Source: an uncultured Bacteroidota bacterium
Lineage (GTDB): Bacteria; Bacteroidota; Bacteroidia; Flavobacteriales; Flavobacteriaceae
Length of the DNA: 37,474 bases
Assembly (NCBI GenBank): GCA_903889745.1
Contig: CAISYO010000204.1
Span: 1 to 37,474 of the forward strand
Direction of reading: 5' to 3'
Shown: positions 14,852 to 22,073 of the stretch, one piece after another
Layout: every line of letters starts with the position of its first letter
Position numbering within the stretch: the first letter of the stretch is position 1
The notes under the pieces: generated by a model
The model's database searches: none
The model's input: only the letters and a program-made list of their open reading frames with translations
What the model was told of the DNA's origin: nothing
Translations under genes and position numbers: made by a program

Positions 14852-15310
14852 TTATTTCTTATTTAAAACCGATTCAGGAACTAGTTGTGAAATATCGCCA
14901 CCATTTCGTAATACATCACGCACTATACTTGAGGATATATAGGAAGTTTTTGCTGCTGTTAACAAAAAAACGGTTTCTATTTTTGATAATTTTCGGTTGG
15001 TATGAGCAATGGCTTTTTCAAACTCAAAATCGGCAGGGTTTCGTAAACCTCTTAAAATAAATTCGGCATTTTCTTTTTTACACAAATCAATGGTTAAGCC
15101 AGAGTAAGAGATCACTCTAACTTTAGGTTCGTCTTTGAAAGCCTCTTCTATAAAGCGTTTTCGGTCTTCTAATGAAAACATGTATTTTTTTTCGGCATTC
15201 ACACCAATTGCTACAATGACTTCATCAAATAAAGAAACACCTCTTTTGATAATATCAAAATGACCGTTGGTAATTGGGTCAAATGAACCTGGAAATATTG
15301 CTTTTTTCAT
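14852..15310 (-). CDS. coaD: Phosphopantetheine adenylyltransferase
   Basis: Transfers AMP from ATP to 4'-phosphopantetheine to give dephospho-CoA, the fourth step of CoA synthesis. The 152-aa protein has the nucleotidyltransferase start AIFPGSFDPITNGHFDIIKR with the TNGH ATP-binding motif, RGLRNPADFEFE in the substrate region and YISSSIVRDVLRNGGD near the C-terminus. Its start lies 2 bp after the ddl stop, so the two are one operon. Length and motifs are standard. Confidence 0.96.
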   Translation of the reverse strand: MKKAIFPGSFDPITNGHFDIIKRGVSLFDEVIVAIGVNAEKKYMFSLEDRKRFIEEAFKDEPKVRVISYSGLTIDLCKKENAEFILRGLRNPADFEFEKAIAHTNRKLSKIETVFLLTAAKTSYISSSIVRDVLRNGGDISQLVPESVLNKK

Positions 15311-15312
15311 AA

Positions 15313-16287
15313 TTATTTCTTTAAAGCCAATTCAATAGCGTTTTCAAACAATTCAGGTAATGAGATTCCAGCTTCGCGAGCTTGTTGCGGCAAAATACTT
15401 TCGGTAGTTAAACCTGGAATTGTGTTCATTTCTAACATGTACGGCTCATTGTTTACAATAATGAATTCACTTCTCGAAAAACCTTTCATTTTCAGTACTT
15501 CGTAGGCTTTTTTAGCAACCGCTTCAATTTTAACTTTCAATTCGTCTGAAATTCGAGCCGGTGTAATTTCTTTAGATTTTCCCAAATATTTGGCTTCGTA
15601 ATCAAAAAAGTCGTTTTCCGATACGATTTCGGTAATAGGTAAAACAGTAACCTTTCCTTTATAATTAATCACACCAACCGAAACTTCTGTTCCGTCTAAG
15701 AAACTTTCTATGATGATTTCGTCGTCTTCTTTGTAAGCATTTTCAATGGCTGGAAGAAATTCTGATGCTGTTTTTACTTTCGAAATTCCGAAACTTGAAC
15801 CCGATTTATTCGGTTTTACAAAACAAGGTAAGCCTACTTTCGACAAAATAGTATCAACGTTAATTTCGTCGCCTAAATTCAAATAAAAAGATTCCGCTGT
15901 TTTAATTCCGTAAGGTTTTAAAACCGATAACATATCACGTTTGTTGAATGTTAGTGCAGCTTGATAATAATCACAAGACGTTTGAGGAATATTTAATAAT
16001 TCGAAATAAGCTTGCAACAAACCGTCTTCACCAGGTGTTCCGTGAATTGCATTAAAAACGACATCAAAATTGATTTTTGAACCATTTACAATTACTGAAA
16101 AATCGTTCTTGTCAATTGGAAATTCGGTATCATTTTCATCTACATACACCCATTTTTCTTTGAAAATATGAATGCGATATGGATTATAGTTCGTGCGATT
16201 CAAATTATTGAATACCACATTTCCACTCGTGAGTGATATTTTATATTCGCTGGAATAACCTCCCATTACGATGGCCACGTTTTTCAT
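15313..16287 (-). CDS. ddl: D-alanine--D-alanine ligase
   Basis: ATP-grasp ligase making D-Ala-D-Ala for peptidoglycan. The ATG at 16287 (324 aa, MKNVAIVMGGYSSEYKISLTSG) gives the canonical N-terminus; the tracked 16314 start adds nine polar residues. The family motif HGTPGEDGLLQAYFELLNIP is followed by LPCFVKPNKSGSSFGISKV and EIIIESFLDGTEVSVGV (ATP-grasp). The metal-binding FSRSEFIIVNNEPYMLEMNTIPGLT closes the active site. It heads an operon with coaD. Divergent from the PASTA gene with 161 bp between start codons. Confidence 0.96.
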   Translation of the reverse strand: MKNVAIVMGGYSSEYKISLTSGNVVFNNLNRTNYNPYRIHIFKEKWVYVDENDTEFPIDKNDFSVIVNGSKINFDVVFNAIHGTPGEDGLLQAYFELLNIPQTSCDYYQAALTFNKRDMLSVLKPYGIKTAESFYLNLGDEINVDTILSKVGLPCFVKPNKSGSSFGISKVKTASEFLPAIENAYKEDDEIIIESFLDGTEVSVGVINYKGKVTVLPITEIVSENDFFDYEAKYLGKSKEITPARISDELKVKIEAVAKKAYEVLKMKGFSRSEFIIVNNEPYMLEMNTIPGLTTESILPQQAREAGISLPELFENAIELALKK

Positions 16288-16311
16288 CTGCTTTTTCTTG
16301 TTTTGGTATAA

Positions 16312-16319
16312 CAAAATTA
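16312..16319 (-). promoter_or_regulatory. Putative ddl -7 box TAATTTTG
   Basis: Exact TAnnTTTG on the minus strand, 24 bases before the ddl ATG at 16287. Expected to drive ddl-coaD. Confidence 0.45.
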
Positions 16320-16422
16320 CATTATTTCTTTAGAATTTAGTAAATATATTTCAAAGGATTTATTCTTTTAATTTTTAATGTAAAACAAAGTAAATTGAAT
16401 CCTATAATGTTTTCAATTTTTA

Positions 16423-16430
16423 TATCTTTG
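16423..16430 (+). promoter_or_regulatory. Putative -7 box TATCTTTG for the PASTA gene
   Basis: Exact TAnnTTTG match 18 bases before the ATG at 16449. It lies downstream of the tracked ORF start at 16395, which supports choosing 16449 as the true start. Confidence 0.5.
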
Positions 16431-16448
16431 CTAAAATATCTTTATTGT

Positions 16449-17111
16449 ATGAGTTTGTTTAAATATATCACCAGTAAAACCTTTTTTCTTCAAGTATTCA
16501 TTGCGGCTGCTATTGTTGCAGCTTTTACGTTTTTGTTGATTTTATTTTTAGATTTTAGAACAAATCATGGACAAGAAATTAAAGTGCCCGATTTATCTAA
16601 AATGAAACTAGAAATTGCAGAAGAAAAGCTTAATGATATTGATTTAGAAGTGTTTTTATTGGATACTGTCGATTTTAATCCTGAATTTCCACCCTTTACC
16701 ATTTTAGAACAAGATCCAAAAGCAGGAAGTTTAGTAAAAGACGGTCGAAAAATATATGTAAAATTAAATGCGGGTGAATTTACTAATATTGAAATTCCTG
16801 AATTTAAAGATAAAACCTATCGTCAAATTTTAGCAACAATAAAATCATTAACCTTAAAAGAAGGGAAAATAACGTATAAACCACACATTGCAAAAGATGT
16901 TGTTTTGCAAATTTATCAAAATGGCAGACGTTTGAGAGCTGGTGATATTGTAAAGAAAAATTCGACATTAGATTTTGTGTTGGGTGATGGAAAAGAAGTC
17001 TTTAATGAAGAAACATTTAGTTCGGAAGAACCTACCGATACGTTAGCACCATCGGATACTCCGATAAAAGAACAACCAGTTGAATTTAAAGAGAATAATG
17101 GCGGAATATAA
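16449..17111 (+). CDS. Membrane-anchored PASTA-domain protein without kinase
   Basis: 220-aa protein with a short cytoplasmic N-terminus, one membrane helix (FLQVFIAAAIVAAFTFLLILFL) and an extracytoplasmic part with two or so PASTA domains. The first has VPDLSKMKLEIAEEKLNDIDL and ILEQDPKAGSLVKDGRKIYV; the second has IPEFKDKTYRQILATIKSL. PASTA domains bind peptidoglycan fragments or penicillin-binding proteins, and the divergent ddl gene fits a cell-wall theme. There is no Ser/Thr kinase domain, unlike PknB/PrkC. The acidic C-terminal tail is low complexity (SSEEPTDTLAPSD). Its 3' end overlaps the pseudouridine synthase gene by 14 bp, suggesting coupled translation. Confidence 0.85.
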   Translation: MSLFKYITSKTFFLQVFIAAAIVAAFTFLLILFLDFRTNHGQEIKVPDLSKMKLEIAEEKLNDIDLEVFLLDTVDFNPEFPPFTILEQDPKAGSLVKDGRKIYVKLNAGEFTNIEIPEFKDKTYRQILATIKSLTLKEGKITYKPHIAKDVVLQIYQNGRRLRAGDIVKKNSTLDFVLGDGKEVFNEETFSSEEPTDTLAPSDTPIKEQPVEFKENNGGI

Positions 17112-18138
17112 AGCGGAAAACGAGTTAGACGACGAATTATTTGAACACCATCGTTTTGAAGCAGCAAAAGGACAATCTTCTTTGCGAGTGGATAAATTTT
17201 TGATGAATTTGATTGAAAATACCACGCGAAATAAAATTCAACAAGCAGCAGAATCGGGTTCCATTTTAGTAAATGATGTTGCGGTAAAGTCAAATTATAA
17301 AGTAAAAGCAGGCGATATTGTTCGTTTGGTTTTGGCTCATCCTACTTATGAGCAATTACTCACGCCAGAAAATATTCCATTAGATATAATCTTTGAAGAT
17401 GATCAATTATTGGTCATCAACAAACCGGCAGGTATGGTGGTTCATCCAGGTCATGGAAATTATTCAGGAACTTTAGTCAATGCATTGGCGTTTCATTTTG
17501 AAAATTTACCCATGAATAGTTCGGAACGACCAGGCTTAGTGCATCGTATCGATAAAGACACAACCGGTTTGTTGGTTGTTGCTAAAACTGAACATGCGAT
17601 GGCTTATTTGTCTAAGCAATTTGCTGAAAAAACGTCAGAACGAGAATATATTGCTTTAGTTTGGGGAAATATTGAGGAAGAAGAAGGTACCATCGAAGGT
17701 AATATCGGTCGCCATGATACTAATCGAATGCAAATGGCGGTTCACGAAAGTGAAGAAAAAGGAAAACCAGCAGTTACCCATTTTAAAGTTTTGGAACGAT
17801 TTGGCTACGTTACCTTGATTTCTTGTCAATTAGAAACGGGTAGAACACATCAAATAAGAGTTCATATGAAACATATTGGTCATACGCTTTTTAATGACGA
17901 GCGTTATGGCGGTAATTCTATTTTAAAGGGAACAACTTTTACAAAATACAAACAGTTTATTGATAATTGTTTTAAAACTTTGCCTAGACAAGCACTTCAT
18001 GCTAAAACACTAGGTTTTGAGCACCCAATTACCAAAGAATTCTTACGTTTTGATACACCAATTCCACAAGATTTACAAGATTGTATTGAAAAATGGAGGG
18101 TATATTCAAAAGCGCAAACGTTTACCGAAGAAACATAA
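17098..18138 (+). CDS. RluA/RluD-family large-subunit rRNA pseudouridine synthase
   Basis: Isomerises uridines in RNA, most likely 23S rRNA. I use the ATG at 17098 (346 aa, MAEYKAENELDD) over the tracked TTG at 17080. An N-terminal S4 RNA-binding domain (SLRVDKFLMNLIENTTRNKIQQ ... GSILVNDVAV) precedes the catalytic domain. The catalytic aspartate is D152 in VHRIDKDTTGLLVVAK, followed by LETGRTHQIRVHMKHIGHTLFND. The size and S4 domain fit RluD, which targets helix 69, but target specificity is inference. It overlaps the PASTA gene by 14 bp. Confidence 0.92.
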   Translation: MAEYKAENELDDELFEHHRFEAAKGQSSLRVDKFLMNLIENTTRNKIQQAAESGSILVNDVAVKSNYKVKAGDIVRLVLAHPTYEQLLTPENIPLDIIFEDDQLLVINKPAGMVVHPGHGNYSGTLVNALAFHFENLPMNSSERPGLVHRIDKDTTGLLVVAKTEHAMAYLSKQFAEKTSEREYIALVWGNIEEEEGTIEGNIGRHDTNRMQMAVHESEEKGKPAVTHFKVLERFGYVTLISCQLETGRTHQIRVHMKHIGHTLFNDERYGGNSILKGTTFTKYKQFIDNCFKTLPRQALHAKTLGFEHPITKEFLRFDTPIPQDLQDCIEKWRVYSKAQTFTEET

Positions 18139-18166
18139 TTTCAACCCTTAATTATCTTTTAATCGT

Positions 18167-18925
18167 ATGAAAATTGTTATTTCACCAGCAAAATCTTTAA
18201 ATTTAGATAAAGAACTTCCCATATCTTTATTTACGGAATCGTCTTTTTTAAAACAAGCTGAAACCATCCAGAAAACGTTAAAAAAGAAAAAGCCAAAACA
18301 ATTGATGGAATTAATGGATATTTCTGAAAAATTAGCAGATTTAAATTGGCAGCGAAATCAAGATTGGCAACTTCCATTTACTGCAAATAATGCTCGTCCA
18401 GCAATTTATACTTTTGATGGAGAAGTGTATACAGGGTTAGACGTGTATTCTTTACCTGCAGAGAAAGTTACAGTTTTACAAGAAAAATTACGCATTTTAT
18501 CTGGATTGTATGGTATACTAAAACCTTTAGATTTAATGCAAGCTTATCGTTTAGAAATGGGAACATCCATAGCAATAGGTTCGAAGAAAAATTTATACGA
18601 ATTTTGGAAAAAATCAATTACGGATTATTTAAATTCTGAATTAAATAAAGACGAGTTGTTTGTAAACTTGGCCAGTAATGAATATTTTTCTGCTGTTGAT
18701 GTAAAAAAACTAAAAGTTCCTGTTATTACTCCAGAATTTAAAGATTATAAAGACGGGAAATTGAAGATGATTTCGTTTTTTGCCAAAAAAGCCAGAGGTT
18801 TAATGGTTCGATACATTATTGATACAAATGCTAAAACAATTGATGATTTAAAAGGTTTTAACTATGAAGGTTATGCGTTTGATGCTAATTTAAGTAACGG
18901 AAACAAATTGGTATTCACCCGATAA
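18167..18925 (+). CDS. yaaA: Peroxide-stress protein YaaA (DUF328/UPF0246)
   Basis: 252-aa cytoplasmic protein of the YaaA family, which in E. coli lowers free iron under peroxide stress and binds DNA. The start MKIVISPAKSLNL and the blocks LSGLYGILKPLDLMQAYRLEMG, LYEFWKKSITDYLN and FVNLASNEYFSAVD are diagnostic, and the length is standard. It starts 28 bp after the pseudouridine synthase stop; a one-mismatch TATCTTTT box at 18153-18160 could give it a separate promoter. Its stop is directly adjacent to the stop of the convergent glutaminase, with no spacer. Confidence 0.93.
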   Translation: MKIVISPAKSLNLDKELPISLFTESSFLKQAETIQKTLKKKKPKQLMELMDISEKLADLNWQRNQDWQLPFTANNARPAIYTFDGEVYTGLDVYSLPAEKVTVLQEKLRILSGLYGILKPLDLMQAYRLEMGTSIAIGSKKNLYEFWKKSITDYLNSELNKDELFVNLASNEYFSAVDVKKLKVPVITPEFKDYKDGKLKMISFFAKKARGLMVRYIIDTNAKTIDDLKGFNYEGYAFDANLSNGNKLVFTR

Positions 18926-19489
18926 TTAATTTTTTAACCAATTTTCTAATATTTTTTTTCCATCGGGAGTTAAAATACTTTCTGGATGAAATTGAACACC
19001 TCGAACATCGTAAACACTGTGTTTAACCGACATGATGTTTTTGTTTTCATCTACAGAAGTGATTATTAAATTTTGCGGGAAATTGTCATTTGAAATTACC
19101 CAAGAATGATAACGACCAACTTCAATTTCGTTTGGCAAATCGTTGAAAATATAATCGTTTTCAATAATGCTTATTTTTGAAGCCACGCCGTGATACACCT
19201 TATCTAAATTGATTATTGTGCCACCAAAAACTTCTCCAATAGCTTGTAATCCCAAACAAATTCCTAAAATACTTTTGGTTTTAGCATAAGTTTGTATAAC
19301 TTCTTTCAACAAGCCTGCCTCACTTGGAATTCCTGGGCCTGGCGATAAAACTATTTTATCAAAAGCATCTAATTCTTTTAATTCAAATTCATCATTTCTA
19401 AAAACAGTAACCTTAGCACCTAGATCTTCTAAGTAGTGGACTAAATTATAGGTAAAACTATCGTAATTATCAATGACAGCAATTTTCAT
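18926..19489 (-). CDS. Anthranilate/aminodeoxychorismate synthase glutaminase subunit (TrpG/PabA)
   Basis: Class I glutamine amidotransferase that feeds ammonia to TrpE or PabB. The 187-aa protein starts MKIAVIDNYDSFTYNLVHYL and has the oxyanion strand LSPGPGIPSEAG, the nucleophile elbow GICLGLQ (catalytic Cys) and VGRYHSW. The GVQFHPES signature completes the triad. The elbow has Leu where His or Gln is common (GVCLGHQ), but still fits GxCxGxQ. It is not beside trpE or other trp genes. Its ATG overlaps the stop of the upstream E1 gene by one base, so it is translated from that transcript. PabA, TrpG or an amphibolic role cannot be separated from sequence. Confidence 0.88.
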   Translation of the reverse strand: MKIAVIDNYDSFTYNLVHYLEDLGAKVTVFRNDEFELKELDAFDKIVLSPGPGIPSEAGLLKEVIQTYAKTKSILGICLGLQAIGEVFGGTIINLDKVYHGVASKISIIENDYIFNDLPNEIEVGRYHSWVISNDNFPQNLIITSVDENKNIMSVKHSVYDVRGVQFHPESILTPDGKKILENWLKN

Positions 19490-21891
19490 TAATATAAATT
19501 AGGATATTTAGACGGATTAGCTTCGTTCATAATAGCATACACTTTTTCAAAAATATCTTCTGCAGATGGTTTTGAAAAATAATCGCCATCTGTTCCATAA
19601 GCTGGTCTGTGTGGTTTTGCCGTTAATGTTTGTGGTGCACTATCTAAATATTGGTAGGCCTTTTGATTTTCAATAATCTCTTGTAAAATATAAGCACTTG
19701 CTCCACCCGGAACGTCTTCATCAATTACTAAAAGGCGGTTTGTTTTTTCGATAGATTTCACAATATCATGTTTGATATCAAATGGTAAAAGGGATTGAAT
19801 ATCAATAATTTCGGCACTAATTCCAACCGATTCTAATTCGTTAGCGGCTTGTTCCACCAAACGCAAAGTCGAGCCATAAGCCACTAAAGTTATATCAGTT
19901 CCTGTTTTGATTGTCTCAACTACTCCAATTGGTGTTTTAAATTCACCTAGGTTAGTAGGCATTTTTTCTTTTAATCGGTAACCATTTAAACATTCGATAA
20001 CCAAAGCAGGTTCGTCAGATTCTAAAAGAGTATTATAGAAACCGGCCGCTTTTGTCATGTTTCTTGGAACTAAAACATGAATTCCTCTTAGGGCATTAAT
20101 AATCATACCCATTGGCGAACCAGAATGCCAAACACCTTCTAAGCGGTGACCACGTGTTCTTATAATTAAAGGTGCTTTTTGACGACCAGCTGTTCTGTAA
20201 TGCAATGTAGCTAAGTCATCACTCATGATCTGAATAGCATACAACAAATAATCTAAATATTGAATTTCAGCAATTGGTCGCAATCCTCGCATAGCCATAC
20301 CAATTCCTTGTCCTAAAATTGTAGCTTCACGAATACCTACATCGGCAACACGCAATTCACCATATTTTTCTTGCATCCCTTCTAAACCTTGGTTTACATC
20401 ACCAATATTACCTGAATCTTCACCAAAAATTAGTGTTTCAGGATATTTTGAAAAAATGGCATCAAAATTATCTCTTAATACTAAACGAGCATCAACCTCT
20501 TCTGCTGTTGCATCATAAGTAGCTGCGGTTTCTTTTATATTAGTTACTGATTTTTCTGAATGTGAAAATAAGTGCGAACTGAATTTTGGTTGAATTTTTT
20601 CCGTGTAATTTTCGATCCAAGTTGCTAAAGAGGCACGAGAATTTTCACTTATAATCAAACGAAGTGCTTTTCTAGCACCACTAAGTATATCCTTACGAAT
20701 AGGCTCTTTTATTGAAGCAATATCATTTGCAATTTTCTCTATAAAAACTTTATTTGCACTTTCAGAAGCAATTGAGTTTAATAAACTGACTAATTCTTGT
20801 TGTACCGTTTTTATAGGAGTTATAAAGTTAGACCAAGCGGTTTTCTTTCCTTCTAAAACGTCTTTTTTGGCTTGATTATCAATTTCGTCTAATTCTTCTA
20901 GCGTTGCTATATTATTGTAAATTAGCCACGTTTTCATTTTAGTTAAACAATCAAATTCTACTTCCCAAGCTAATCGCGCTTCATTCTTATAACGTTCATG
21001 ACTACCTGAAGTTGAATGTCCTTGAGGTTGTGTTAATTCTTGAACATGAACAAGAACAGGTACGTGTTCTTCACGAGCAATTTCTGCTGCTTTTTGATAG
21101 GTTTCTATTAAGGAAGGATAATCCCAACCCATAACGCGTAAAATCTCGTACCCTTTATTATCTGTATCTCTTTGAAATCCTTTTAAAATTTCTGAGATAT
21201 TTTCTTTGGTGGTTTGATAACGTGCGTGAACCGAAATTCCATATTCGTCATCCCAAACACTCATTACCATTGGTACTTGTAAAACACCAGCTGCATTGAT
21301 GGTTTCAAAGAATAATCCTTCTGAAGTAGAAGCATTTCCGATGGTTCCCCAAGCTATTTCATTTCCGTTTTTAGAAAAGTTAGTTTGATTAATTCCAGAA
21401 ACATTTCTGTAAATTTTTGAAGCTTGTGCTAATCCTAATAAACGAGGCATTTGCCCAGCAGTAGGAGAGATGTCTGAACTTGAATTTTTTTGTTCAGTTA
21501 AGTTATTCCAATTTCCGTTTTCGTCTAAAGAATGGGTAGCAAAGTGACCGCCCATTTGTCGTCCGGCGCTCATTGGGTCAAAATTAATATCGGTATGACC
21601 ATATAAACCAGCAAAAAACTGTTCAATTGTTAACTTACCAATTGCCATCATAAACGTTTGATCTCTGTAATAGCCTGAACGAAAATCACCATTTATAAAT
21701 GATTTTGCCATTGCTAATTGAGGTACTTCTTTTCCATCGCCAAAAATACCAAATTTGGCTTTTCCAGTTAAGACTTCTTTTCGACCTAATAAGCTACATT
21801 CTCTACTAATACGAGCAATCTTATAATCGTTAATGACTTCATTTTTGAAATCTTCAAAAGAGACTACTTCAGATGTAATTGCTTTTTCCAT
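19489..21891 (-). CDS. Fused alpha/beta E1 of a 2-oxoacid dehydrogenase (branched-chain type)
   Basis: Thiamine-diphosphate dehydrogenase decarboxylating a 2-oxoacid and passing the acyl group to an E2 lipoyl protein; branched-chain 2-oxoacids are the likeliest substrates. The 800-aa protein joins an E1-alpha-like half, about residues 1-440 (SGYYRDQTFMMAIG, SAGRQMGGHF, GTIGNASTSEGLFFETINAAG for the TPP site) to an E1-beta-like half, about 470-800 (LIFGEDSGNIGDVNQGL, VADVGIREATILGQGIG, LIIRTRGHRLEGVWHSGSP, VIDIQSLLPFD). No E2 or E3 gene is adjacent. A TAAATTTG box lies 28 bases before its ATG. TrpG/PabA follows with a one-base overlap. Confidence 0.88.
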   Translation of the reverse strand: MEKAITSEVVSFEDFKNEVINDYKIARISRECSLLGRKEVLTGKAKFGIFGDGKEVPQLAMAKSFINGDFRSGYYRDQTFMMAIGKLTIEQFFAGLYGHTDINFDPMSAGRQMGGHFATHSLDENGNWNNLTEQKNSSSDISPTAGQMPRLLGLAQASKIYRNVSGINQTNFSKNGNEIAWGTIGNASTSEGLFFETINAAGVLQVPMVMSVWDDEYGISVHARYQTTKENISEILKGFQRDTDNKGYEILRVMGWDYPSLIETYQKAAEIAREEHVPVLVHVQELTQPQGHSTSGSHERYKNEARLAWEVEFDCLTKMKTWLIYNNIATLEELDEIDNQAKKDVLEGKKTAWSNFITPIKTVQQELVSLLNSIASESANKVFIEKIANDIASIKEPIRKDILSGARKALRLIISENSRASLATWIENYTEKIQPKFSSHLFSHSEKSVTNIKETAATYDATAEEVDARLVLRDNFDAIFSKYPETLIFGEDSGNIGDVNQGLEGMQEKYGELRVADVGIREATILGQGIGMAMRGLRPIAEIQYLDYLLYAIQIMSDDLATLHYRTAGRQKAPLIIRTRGHRLEGVWHSGSPMGMIINALRGIHVLVPRNMTKAAGFYNTLLESDEPALVIECLNGYRLKEKMPTNLGEFKTPIGVVETIKTGTDITLVAYGSTLRLVEQAANELESVGISAEIIDIQSLLPFDIKHDIVKSIEKTNRLLVIDEDVPGGASAYILQEIIENQKAYQYLDSAPQTLTAKPHRPAYGTDGDYFSKPSAEDIFEKVYAIMNEANPSKYPNLY

Positions 21892-21919
21892 AAACGTTAC
21901 TACGAAATTGATAATTTAA

Positions 21920-21927
21920 CAAATTTA
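21920..21927 (-). promoter_or_regulatory. Putative -7 box TAAATTTG for the E1-glutaminase operon
   Basis: Exact TAnnTTTG on the minus strand, 28 bases before the ATG at 21891. The rest of the 182-bp spacer to 22073 shows only a weak 7-bp hairpin (21996-22013) and A/T-rich DNA. Confidence 0.4.
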
Positions 21928-22073
21928 ATTAAATCCGAATTAAAAACAATATGACCGACTTCTTTTTTTTAATTATTACTAATTTATCAAAGGTTTTGGT
22001 TTAAAAAAACCAATGAATTCAGTAATTAGGTAGTTACAGTTGTGAATTTCGTAATAAATTCTGTATTTTTATA

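Noticed and set aside
19489-21891. Possible loss of the TPP motif in the E1 protein (GNAS where GDG is typical)
   Set aside because: To my recollection fused E1 proteins of Flavobacteria commonly read this way; the rest of the TPP region and the beta half are intact, so I do not call it inactive.
21996-22013. 7-bp hairpin TTGGTTT / AAACCAA between the M1-like gene and the E1 gene
   Set aside because: A/T-rich, short, with no T-tract after it on the minus strand; chance is likely in this composition.
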